A stretch of DNA of 64,000 nt from Daphnia carinata (Eukaryota; Arthropoda; Branchiopoda; Diplostraca; Daphniidae). Position 1 is the first letter of the stretch, and the number at the start of each line of letters is the position of its first letter. The stretch spans positions 2,418,001-2,482,000 of the forward strand of contig NC_081334.1 of NCBI RefSeq assembly GCF_022539665.2, in the 5' to 3' direction. Both the position numbers and the translations under genes were made by a program. Below the pieces are notes generated by a model that was not told the origin of the DNA, did not search any database, and was given only the letters and a program-made list of their open reading frames with translations. Below, piece after piece: positions 33,537 to 45,500 of the stretch.

Positions 33537-35316
33537 TAAAAGGCTTGCAGACTTGAAACACTTGCAGCTCATCAGGTTTTTACTAAAAGCTCATCGTATG
33601 CAGTAGGAACGCCTCGCATAGATTCACTTGTCACCTTATTAGAAACGCGATATTTATCTAACAAGATTATTTTGTATGTTTACGTTTTAGACCTAGAAAA
33701 CTTGTTCAGACCATACGACCTTACGCGTAGCTCAACTTCGACAGGCACGTTCTGTTGTAAGCGAAAAGATCTCAAGCTTAACAAATTCAACAGATATAGC
33801 CACATGTGATAGCATAAACAAGCTCGATAATCAAGGAGAAATCGAAATTTTTGTACTTATCCAACTATACATACCCTTTCAATCAAGTTTTAGTTGCTTT
33901 GCATTTTCGGAATGGGTTTGTACTAATCCCATTGTCGTGCAACATCTTTCCCCAATTTCTTTGGCCTAGGCCTAGTTCAAACTAGATATTAAATGTTCGG
34001 CATTCAAGCGCTAGGAGTGTAACTGGTTTAAAATCCTTGGCGTCGCACAACAACGTTCTTCGTTCTATCCCGCAATTGGAAAGGCTCTTGCCTACCATTG
34101 GCTGTTGGTGATGCAATGTGTCAAGCGGGTCGTTGCGCCACCAACAATTTTATCTTGTAAATGGATCATGTATAGGTGCGGCTAATCCCGCGCTACGGGT
34201 CCTATTAAATATGAACAAAAAAGTGAGAGACGGACCTGGTTAACTCTGCATACTTTATAATACTATACTACTTGACGGAGTGATAAGAAATCACATGCGG
34301 GACGAGCATCGGTACCGTGGCGATATTGAAATCACGAGCTTTTACATTAGCCTGTTTACGGTTCGCCAGCGTACGCAACAGAGCATTAATGATATCTGAC
34401 CCCAATGTTGAACGAAAAAAAAATAAGGAAAAAAAATTGTTACGAGTTTCCCCATCGTTGCAATCTTGACACAAAAAAAAATCTCTTGTGTATGAACTCT
34501 TCCTCTCGCCAAAACTACACGCGTGACACACAGGAAAGACTGTGGCAAGATGGTTATTCATAGATCTCGTAAAGGCAGCTTGAATCGTACTATTTTTAGT
34601 AGTTTTTCTTTTTTTTTCCCCCTTTTTCGCTCTTAAAACTCAAAATCTTTGCCCAATAAGAACAAAATGATGTTGGCCAAAACTAACGGACCAAACACAC
34701 TTTTGCATTTTTATTAGCTCTTCTTTTTCTTTTTCGTCTAGCGTGATCATTCATCAATCACCTCATTTTTTTCGCTAGTAATAATGGAAAGCAGGAGCCA
34801 TTTTTTTTTCCTTTTCGTGAATATGATATAGTAGATTTTTCCGTGATCGTTTTAGAGACGGACGCATGCTGATCCACGAATCAAGTGCGCAGGACTGCAG
34901 GCATCGCGTTTATCGCGCACAATAGCCGGCTAAGGGCGGGGACGTTGGGACGTTGTGCGCCGCCGCGAACAGCGATAGAAGAAAGTGCACCAACGTCTGC
35001 GTGCACCGCTAGGGAACAGGAGAAGTAGATTGCGCGGGCCAGTTGGCTGCCGAAAGCTGATCTTTCCCGAGACGAGACGTCGTGAGCTTCCGTTGCAGTT
35101 CATACTGTGAGTGTGAATCGATTTTCGACCATCTTTCTTCTGTCGTTTGTTAGTGCAAACGTTCTGTTTATTTTTTTCGTTTGAAATTCACATTTGATAA
35201 GTTGTGCTGATGGTTTGTTTCGTCTTTTTTTTACTGTTCAGGTGTACCCGTCATCTAAACGGAGCCTTAACTCGGTGAGGATTTCAAGTCTCTAAAACAC
35301 ATTTTCATCGTTCATC
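33537..35316. other. Single-copy spacer and 5' UTR of the Na+/K+-ATPase beta gene
   Basis: No protein gene is seen in 33537-34850. The last 400 bases are GC-richer and look like promoter and leader of the gene starting at 35317. A possible leader exon ends at a GTGAGTG donor near 35107, and a second possible piece begins after TTTACTGTTCAG at 35242. Confidence 0.4.
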
Positions 35317-36884
35317 ATGGCTGATAAGAAAACTGACGAGCCCTACAAACGACCGCAAACTCTCACTCGTTGCGAACAGATCACCCATTTTCTGTACAAC
35401 AGTGAAACTCACGAGGTTCTCGGCCGCACGGCGAAGAGTTGGTGTAAGTTAAATTCTTTTATTAGGTGTCCTGATTTTCGGGGGGGGGGGGGGAGAGCCT
35501 TATTATCATCAGTCATGTGGCTGGAATTCCCAGTGTGTGAAATACGCACCCTTCAAAAACTAGGTTTGATTTGAACAGATAAGAAAATCTAGCCATACTA
35601 CAATAACATAACTGTGGAATCGATTAAACTTTAGATTTGATTTGTTTCATCTGAGTTCTAATTGATTTTTCCTGCATGACCGTGCAGTTCAAATCGCGGT
35701 GTTTTACGTTGTTCTCTACGCGTTCTTGGCTGGATTTTTCATCGCCCTTCTCACCGTCTTCTATCAGACTTTGAACGATCACGAGCCAAAATGGACGATG
35801 GCTAACAGCTTGATCGGGAACAGCCCTGGTGAGTCTATAAAGTTATCCCCTATTGTTTGGGTTTCCGTGAGCGTGTGGACTCTGCCGACATCTGGTGATA
35901 CTATAGAACAGCTCTCATAACATCTCCTTTGAAATTACCAGGAATGGGATACAGGCCGACTCACGCTGATCCCGACGTCACAGTCATCTCGTTCAACGCA
36001 AAGGATCCTAAATACTGGTCTGATCGAGTTGATGATTTCCTGGGCCGTGAGTGATTCATTTCTCATTCAAAAATTGATAAAAAAAAATAAACATTTTCAT
36101 TGGGCCAGCTTATTACACGAGTGCACCCAAAGCCGACGCCTACGCTGATTGCAATTATGGAACTCCGAGCGCTGACCCAGTAACGCCATGCAGCTTCAAA
36201 GTCGATCTAAATAAATGCGCTCAAAACGACTACGGTTTCGGAGTGAACAAGCCCTGTCTTTTCCTGAAACCAAACAAGGTATATCTGAGCATTCGCTGTA
36301 CTGTCCCAAAAATTTTAATTAAACTCGTCTTTTTTTTCTTCAAGATCTTCGGTTTTACTCCGGTTCCCTACACCAAAGAGGAAATCGAGTCCGACGAACT
36401 TCAGATGCCAGCCAACTTGCAGGCTGCAATTCTCAAACTCCCAACTGACGTGGTACGTATTACCTCACATGTTCTGAAGTTCAATGACGACCTTACTCTT
36501 AAACGTATGGATATCTTGTTCAAAGATCGAGAAAAACATTTGGGTCTCGTGTATGGAAATGGAAAACATGAACGTCACGTTGGAATACGACACACACATT
36601 GGGTTCCCGACTTTCTATTTCCCTTATGCCAATCAGGCGGGATATCTGACACCATTCGTAGCTATGCAAATCGACAATTTACCAGGCAACGTCATAATTT
36701 ATCAGCGTCGTCTATATTTGTCCATACTGACTGATACTTTCCTTTTCTTTTCTGAATTCTAAATCCACGCCTAACAGTGGGTGTTACAGTTAAGATCAGC
36801 TGCCGTCTGTGGGCCAAGAACATCGTCGTAGATCGCCAACGCCGGTTGGGCATGACCAATCTGGAGATTTTGTCCAATGCATAA
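35317..36884 (+). CDS. nrv: Na+/K+-transporting ATPase subunit beta
   Basis: Seven exons (35317-35443, 35688-35828, 35942-36046, 36109-36278, 36345-36452, about 36505-36685, 36778-36884) give about 312 residues, the family length. The short cytosolic N-terminus (MADKKTDEPYKRPQTLTRCE) is followed by one membrane helix (IAVFYVVLYAFLAGFFIALL). The extracellular domain has the family's paired cysteines, including NVWISC and VKISCRLWAKNI, and GFPTFYFPYANQAGYLTPFV. The subunit helps fold and deliver the alpha pump subunit to the plasma membrane. Two junctions are odd. Intron 5 has no AG acceptor that restores frame (the sequence before the exon is CTTAAAC). Intron 6 appears to use a GC donor (CCAG|GCAACG), which gives exactly the family spacing. 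The symbol follows the Drosophila nervana genes; orthology to one of them is not resolved. Confidence 0.9.
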
Positions 36885-39573
36885 AAAGAAAATCACTTAC
36901 CAATAATGAAGCGGTAGGTTTGCACAAAAACAAATAGGCACAATTACATTTCCTTCTCTTCGACCGCCCTGCCTACTTACGTCTGTTGAAAAGAAAACAA
37001 CACAAACAAATGATCATATAGTCAGCCACAGCCAGCGCCATCCATTGGAAAAAAAGCAAAACAAAAAGAATAGCTAATTGTTTCGAAAAAGAATCGAAGT
37101 CGTAGTAAATTGGTTCGAAAAAAAAAAAGATGAACATGTGGAAAAATATACATTTTACCTTCATCCCATATTCGTGCGTTCGTTTCATCTTGCTTCTCCC
37201 CACTACATGTCAAATTGCAAAAGTTTATTTATATTCAGTATTTATATCAGACAGCATCGAGAAAGTGTAAGAATGCAAAACGCTAACAAGTTTCACTTCG
37301 TGATAAATCGTTACGAGTTATAGCTTTTTATTGGCTCGTGCACTTTGTATAATGCGCCATTCGCGTTCGTACAGGAATGCCTGACGCAGGTGATCGAGGC
37401 ATTACGTGCCTCGGCATGTATTTTTTTCGATGTCAGACAAGTAAAACAAAAGACGTCTGATGTCGGGGCGGCAGATGAACTCGACGAGATCTTTGGCCGC
37501 ATTTCGTATCATTTTAGGACAAACTTTTGCAGCTGTAAATTGTACGAAAGCACCGGCGGTACCGGTAGCGTTTCCTGTTTTGATTAACAGATTCTTTGAC
37601 GTTTTAGGATAGCATGGCTTATTATTGCTCGATTGGACAGATGAATGGCAGAGAAAATATACTAGCAATCTTTAACTTAAGCTCGGCAAGGCCATTTCGC
37701 TTATATCTTCTTCCTAAACTGTCAAAAAAAAATTCCAAAGTTGGACGAACGTTTATTTCGTTTTGCCAAAATTTCCATATTGTGTTGTTGGCTCGTTGCT
37801 CATCTTTCTTTCCGTCTCGTTCATAATTTTTTATAGTTTCTTCCCAAATGAAAGAAACATGAATAAATTTCTTTGACCTTGTTGTTTCTGCTTTGATGGC
37901 ATGGAATGTCCAGTTTTATTTCCCTACCATGTTAAGCCGTCATACCAACTGGAGACTGTATTCCACCTGTATTTCTATTTAATGTTAGGTGTAATTACAG
38001 CCGTACTTGGAAAATGATTTGATGACGTATAGACGTGTATGTTTTTTTCCCATTTAATTGTGCCTTACATTTTCATTTTTTTGTGAACGTGAAATAGTCA
38101 GCAACCCGTACTTCAAACTACTTTCAATCACTAGTGCGATAAACTTTCAAAACTGCATCTCGTACAACTGTAGGTTTATCTCGTAACGAAAGTTAAAAAA
38201 AAAAAATGCCTAGCTTCGTGATAGCATCTGAAAAATGTTTATAGTATATGTAGATAGGGTATACCATTCCAACCACGCGATAATTCTTGCATCGGTGGGC
38301 TTAAGCGTGTCCCACTTTCAGTTTTGCCTTGATTGTTACACCTACAAACTCTGGCCGTTGCCATGGGAATGATTGGAAAGTGGATCATTACGCGTATATT
38401 GGTAACAAGGTCTCTTAAGAGTTCTGAAACGTAGAAACGATGGAGCTCGTTAGACGTGATCAAAAGCTATCTGTCAAACTCAATTTTTCATGTGGGTTGA
38501 CTACGATACATTTTTTTAATGGACCAGGGAAAAAAACGGTTGTAACTGTTCTTCCACAGATTGGAACACAACCTGCAAATTAAAAAAGGGAATGCCAAAT
38601 AATGAAACGAATCCATGTTTATTTTATGGCAGCCGTCAAAGGGGAACCCTTCCTATTCTTAGTTCATGTTTTGTTTTAACTTTCTCCAGGTACACGGGGA
38701 GAGAGACATCCACAACATTATACACACATTAACTTAAAGGAGCCACTTTTGAACACAACAAATTACACGACATTGTTTTTCACCTGCTGATGATTGTAAT
38801 TTATGTATAAACTTTCGCACCCTACTGCCAACATACTTTGAACCAAGTTTAAAAACAAAAAAAAATGATCAAAAGACAAATCAATTAGATCTTAAATTAT
38901 GTGTGTAAGGCTTGGTTTCTTACATCGTGATCCATCACAATTTTAGAAGACCAGCGACAAATCGAATCACTTCTAGGGGAATCTATGTATAAGAGGTAAG
39001 AGAAGAATTGAATTAAAAAACAGAAGAGAAAATGGGAAAAAAATGATTAAAAGAAACATTTTAAGATGTGATGCACAAGTTAAACGATAAAAAAAAAAAA
39101 AGAAATCCGAGTTGATGTTTTCTTTTCTCCTTCTATGCACTACAAGTCTTGATGGTTCCAAAGATCAGAAAAGAGCAAATACGCAAAATAAATCGATGAG
39201 ACTAGACGAACAACGTGTGTGTGTGTGACCCACAAATTTTCTCAGGTGCAATGAAGGTATTTGCTGACGGTGTAGTGCGAGGAAAGGGTCAAAACCGGCC
39301 AAAAAGATTCTACAATAATCAGTGGCAATTAAAAAATATATCTCCCCCACTCCCCTTCCCCATCCACCCACCGGAATACACTTAAAAAAACAAACAAATA
39401 CTTATTGCATATTGCACAGATAGGGATACGGAGATATTAAGGCTCTGCAATGACATTTGACTGCTTAGAAATCCGTCAGCTGATCGTGACAACAGAAACA
39501 GGACTGGTTCATGCTAGTCGGATAAGAGAAACCCAAAATGAATAAGAATCATCATCATGGCCAGGGACGGCGA
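36885..39573. other. Convergent 3' flanks of the ATPase beta and PP2A genes
   Basis: This should hold the 3' UTRs of both neighbours. AATAAA near 37862 could end the + transcript, and a reverse AATAAA near 38622 could end the minus one. A minus-strand open stretch at 37402-37611 (KTGNATGTAGAFVQFTAAKV) looks somewhat protein-like but has no splice context, so I leave it uncalled. Confidence 0.4.
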
Positions 39574-42500
39574 TCAATATTGATATTCGATCGAGCACGG
39601 CGTGACCGAGAAAAGTGAACGATGACCAGCATTGCCGAGGCCGAGGCTTGAATGGACCGACAAGGGCGAGTAATCGTCATGGCCGTCGTTAACATCTGAA
39701 TCTGCCATAATGACGTCACGTTCCATCGATAAGGGAAGAGAAGAATGGTCGTTGCCGTCCTCTTCGCCTGTGGTCATTTCTTCCCGCATGAACCTGTGAA
39801 TGGTAAAAGTGAAACCATTAGTAACATAACATTCTCGTTTCTAAAACCAACATGCGAAAGCCCTGGAGAAAGAGAAAACACAAAGATTCTTAAAAACAAA
39901 ACAAGAGCCAATGTTTCATCCATGCAAAGGAGTGAAATGATGATGTAAAATGTTGACGATGGATTAGTGACAAACGGGCAATCAGTACACGCACAACAAC
40001 ACACGAGTACGTGCCAATGGCTTACCGCGCTCACGACCTGACCACGACCAACACTAGCAAACGAATCATCGTGTGCTTCTCCCTCTCTCACACGGTTGTA
40101 TCGTGGAGCCTATAAAATTCATCGTGACCGACAAGCAACAACGTAACCAAGGTATATATATATATATATAAATATAGTCAAACATCTAATCGTGTCCCTT
40201 TCATAACAGATACGTTTTCCCCATTGTGCTATGTAATCAAGATGAAAATTCACCATAAAATAATGGTTATTAAACTCACATGTCATCGCTATGATCCGGT
40301 CCACCTTCTTCAGCCACCAAAAGTTCGTATTCTTCGGCAGCGTAGCGATCCCAGTCGGAAATCTGTGCAAAGATATGCGTTACATTGTTGGCTGTATTCT
40401 TCTTTAATCTGAATAATTACCTTGAGTATCTCGTCACCATTTTCCGAGTCGGGGTCGCGTTGCGAGGCAAACGGATCGCGTTGTTCGTGATCCAGGTATT
40501 TTTCCAAGTTGAAGAAAGTGTCAAAGAAGATGGGCGTCATCTGGCAACGTTTGAGGTCGTTCAGAGATACTTTACCGGGCACGGCCGGGTGAATCATGTC
40601 CAGCATCTGATCGTAAAAAGGAAAAACAAAACTCGATAGAATAATGATCCGTTATCTGGAATTCAAAAAGAGATCAAACCTGACACAGGCAATCTTCGAA
40701 TGGCAACGTTTCTATGCCTAAAGATTCCATCCGTTGCAATTGTTCCTCGTAAAAATATTCCAGTTCGTACATCGAAAGGAAACCGTCTCCGTCCAGATCC
40801 ATACACCTGTCAAACGGGATGTTATTCATTTTCTTTTCCACACATCAAATTACTAATTCGATTAAGTATTAATACCTGAACCAATACTCGATGGCCGTCG
40901 AATGCCTTTTGTCCTCTTCGGAGATGAGGAACCAGACAAACTCTGTGTAACTCATCCGCGGCTGATTGTTCATGTTGGTGTTGGTGTTGCCGAACTTGGC
41001 CAGTCGGTTGTTGTGAGGCGCGCCGCGGGTGACGGCCCCAGAGAATATCCGATCGATCATCTTGGAGGACAATGCTGTCGTGTTTGAAAAAAAAAAAAAA
41101 AAGGAATCCAATGAAAATGGATTTTGAGGATAAAAACAAAATGTATATGGAAGTTGTACCGTGGTCGTTGTGCCGAGCCAGATCCTTCTTATCGATAAAG
41201 AGGTCGTGGTCTTTGTCCAACTCCCAGAACTTGCAGTAGATGACGTAGAAATGCTCGTAGCTGAAAAAATCGGTGATTTGGTTGATGTCTTCCTCCTCTT
41301 CCAGCAAGCGAATCGTGGTCAATAAGTTGGAATGGCGCAGTTCGGCCAGAGTGATCTGGCCTGACCAGGATCGGTTCACGTTGTAATAAATTCGCGCAAT
41401 CACCTGTTTTTTTTTGTTTTTTTTTTGCAGGTCAATAAACAAAAAGGACACCGTCATTAGAAATAAAAAAAAAAAGGAAAACTGGATACGCAGCGTAGCG
41501 TCAAATCGTACCGTGTGAACGTAGCGCGAGTGAAATTCAGCCGCCTCCTTGAGGAAGGTCAACCCCGGATGGGTGTCGACCACGTCTTGGATCAGCGGCA
41601 CGAAATCCTCCGGTACTAGATAGAACCGGCCGGAACTGGCACTGTTGTTCATCGGCCCGTTGAAATTGTTGTCTGTTCTGCTGGCGTTCACATTCGGGTT
41701 GATCATGGTCAGGAGTTGAACGAATCGAGACGCTTCGTCATGATAGTTGTTGATGATTCTGTTCCAATTATCACAGACCAAAGGTAAAACAAAACAAAAC
41801 AAAACAAAACAAAACAAAACAGAACATTAATCATGAAATATAACCCATGATTGATACAAGCAATTGAAAGGGAACAAAATAACGATCATTATTACTTTCC
41901 CCAAAAGTCGGTGAAGGTTTCCAACGTAACGTGTCCGAGCTTTTCGCCACCGCTCGCAATGAACAAGATGGCTTTCCAATAGTAAGGACATCCACAAGCC
42001 TGCAAAGATACGAGCCCCCAGTCAATGAATCGACATTTCATTTTAGAAAAAAAAAAAAAAAAAAAAAAAAAAAACACAAATCTCGTAGACAAACAAATTT
42101 AAAAGAAGGGAATCATAAAGAATAGAAAGGATTACCTTGGCAATGGTTCCGAAATGCTCGCGACTTGCTTGGCAGTTGGGTAGCTGCTGAAACGTGGCGG
42201 CCAGCCTAAGCAAGGAGGCATCCAGCTGCTCTTTACTGATGGGTCGTCCCGTTGGGTAGTAAAATCTACGTACCATATGGGGCAACAGCAAGAGAGAGAG
42301 AGAGACAGAACAAAAATTTAAAACGGTGGGCATTCCAATGAGATGTCAAGACGAGAAAAAAACAGTCGGCGAAAATGGAGAGAAACACACACCTGGGCAA
42401 AAGGAGATTGTTGTTGGCTTTAGCCTGGCGGCGCAGAGTCGACCTGGGCGATGAAATGTTCGCCGATGTCGATCGGTTCTCTTTGTTGTTATCCTTGGCG

Positions 42501-45500
42501 TAGACCTGATCAAGAGAATAGAAGACAAACTCATTGATATGGATGTTTGTTTGTTTTTTTCAATGAAATATACAAATGTAGAGTCAGCCGATTAGTCAAA
42601 CTCTTCTTTCTTTTCGTACAACGAACTGGTTTGCTTTTAAATAATTCTTTTGTCTTTCTGAATTTCATTCACATGTTGGGTTTCAGTTTTAAAACGCGGG
42701 CCCTATATTTATATTTCTGTATTGTAGTGGGGAAAAGGGCGGGACAGTTGACAGTGACAGATTCTCAGACTGCCGTGAAAGGATCGCGTCTCCATTAAGA
42801 AAACATACGAAGTCTTCGCACGATGTTCACATGGCTAGATGGGCTAACATCGTAGACGTCCACCATTGAAATGTAGACACAAGCCAAACAAAAAGTCGAA
42901 CGCTGTTTTCAAAAAAAGGGAGATAAGAACAGGTTGGAAAGAAAGGTTTAACATCCTTGTCTGGACAACAAACAAAGGCGAGCATCAAAACGTGAGTCTT
43001 GCACGGTGCAATGAGAATTGTTTCTTTTAAAGAGAGAAAAACAAGTGACGACCGCATTTGTCGGTGAAAAATAAAAGTCGCTCTTTTTTAAGTTAAAAAA
43101 CAAAATGTTGACGCTCAAGTTTTGAAAGAACTTTTGAACCCCTCATCCGGCTGGCAAAAGGCGGTTCGTTATTTTTATCTGATGGTTGGAGAGAGGCAAA
43201 GGCAGGAAAAGAGCATCTTCCTTTTTTTTTTTTCTCTCTCTTTCTGACAGCCCTTTTTTGGGGCGAGTCTTCCAACGCGCCATCTCTTCGGCAACGGGCT
43301 TTGCATAGTTAAACAAAAACGCGTGTGTCTTGCCTCTATTTCTTTTCTTTCCTTTTGGATATTCTTTATTTCTTCTTCACGTTTTTCAAGGTTGCATCAA
43401 CAACACGCACGATAATGGCAAACCAACGGGCAAGACAACTCTCGTGGTACACACCCATCTGATGGTATTCAATGAACCCCACGAAAAGCCCCAAAAAACA
43501 GTTGAACCCTATTTGATGTATAATAATTCACGGGAATCTTATACAGCGCCAAAGAGGCAGCGTACAACAACAACAGACTTTGGCTTCAATCCCAATCGTC
43601 GTGTTTGTTATGGTTGGCTAGGCGCCTTTCATATTTAACTGTTAAGGAAAAGAGGAAGGAAGAAACTTGTGTTTCCCCCCCCCCCCTTTTTTTTTTTCTT
43701 TCTTTCTATGGTGTTTCGTTTTTTTTTTTTTGTTAGTTGAATCGTTAAAATAAACAGAAAGAAGAAAGAGATAAATAAATAAATTCGGGAAAGCTTGAAT
43801 ATCTACCAGAGAGTTTGGTTGAATAATGTAAGATCGTGGACGGCGTTGAATAGGCGGCCGATAAGGGAAACGAGGTGTGGGCTTTTGAGGCCGGGCTTCA
43901 AAGGCCAGACCCAACAAATTGAGTCTCTTGGCCGCCAATAAACGATATTTCGCCTGGCAAGCTTGGCACCGAACGTTCACCATGTTTTTTTGTTTTGAAA
44001 TCCGCACTGTCTTCCCAGAAAAAAAAAAGAAAAGGAGATAACAACCAATGGGAAAAACAAACACAGAGGGCACTGGGAGGGAGGACACACAACTTGCGTT
44101 CAAATCCCGAAATCTTCAAATGTCGCAATTCGCCATGGCAATGCAACAAAACGAAAGGCAAACAAAAGCCGAACGGTCCACGAACTGGCTGCTTTCTAAG
44201 TCAATTTCAACACGATTTTTTTTTGTTTTCCTTTTTCAGAAATGGTGGAAGAGCGTGGGTGCGGGAATGAACGGCGTCAACATGCTGCTCGTGAGACACC
44301 ACAGACTCGACTAAAGCGAAAGCAAAGCTTTGACAAGACCCTTCGGCAAGAGTCTTGCAATCGTTCACCGCAATACCGTAGCGCCCTCTTCGCACCAACA
44401 GTTCAAAAAAGATTCGAATATAACTAACACACACACACTCGAGAAAAAAAAGGAGGAGGAGGCGTTCATCGAGGAGGGAGGTATAATGACGTCACGTAAC
44501 ACATACACCATACGTTCCCGGCGGCGTCTGACGGGACTCGACTGCCGTTTCTTTTTTTTTTTTTTTTTTTTTCGTTTCCTTTCTTCAATTTGCATTGGAT
44601 CGCCATGTTAAGAGAGAAGAGATGCTGAGGGCGGAAAAGAAAAACCTTGGCCCTCATCATTGTAGGACGCACTCAGTTTTTTTTTGTTTTTTTTTTTTTC
44701 CAGAAACGTGCACAAACAGACACACATATTGAGACGAAAAATACGACAATGAACTCATGGAATCAGTTTCCATTCATCTTATTATCTCTTTTCCCTTTGC
44801 TTTTTCGAATCTAATCTCAGCGATGTTCGATGATTTCTTATCGAAGAGTTTTTGAAATACGAAAAAATGTTTCGTTATGTTCTTTGGAAGGATAGGGATA
44901 ACCTTTAAAAAAAAAAAAAAAAAAAAAAAAAGAGTCCATCGGAAAGGTGAGCTCGGTTTTTAACCTTGAGGTTCATCGGCAGGTGAGACGGCCAGGTAAA
45001 ATTCACGGCACGTCGGGAACACACACACGGCTTTTGAAGCTGAGCGGATTTTCTTGTTGGAACAAAAAAAAAACTAGCCGAATCGAATTTGAATAACACT
45101 CCATTTGGGGGCTTTTGCTAGGACTTTTTCGGCCTTTCTGGCCATACGTGAGGCGGACTGTTAATATCGTGTTTCGTTCGGTCACGTCTTGACGCAAAGT
45201 CAAAAATAAAAATAAATAAACAAACAAAATAAACCTGAAAAAACGTAAGGAAAAATAAAACCAGCAACAAAATTGGAAAACAAAAAGGGCATACGATTTT
45301 TAATCAACGGGAATGGAGACAACAGCAACGGCCATTCCCGCCCATTAGGCCATCAAATCCAGCCTGTTTCACGAGATATTATCAACTGATAGGCTAACCA
45401 TAAAATGATAATCACGTCATCAGCACAGGTTGCCATGAGAAACAAGAGCCTAATTAATCCATCGCCAAAGGAGAAGAGAAGAAAAAACAAACAAACAAAA

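Noticed and set aside
34268-34561. 97-codon minus-strand frame before the ATPase beta gene
   Set aside because: Phe-rich from T runs, no splice signals and no family.
37402-37668. Minus-strand frame reading KTGNATGTAGAFVQFTAAKV
   Set aside because: It looks slightly protein-like, but stops follow at once and the other strand is equally open. A processed pseudogene cannot be shown.
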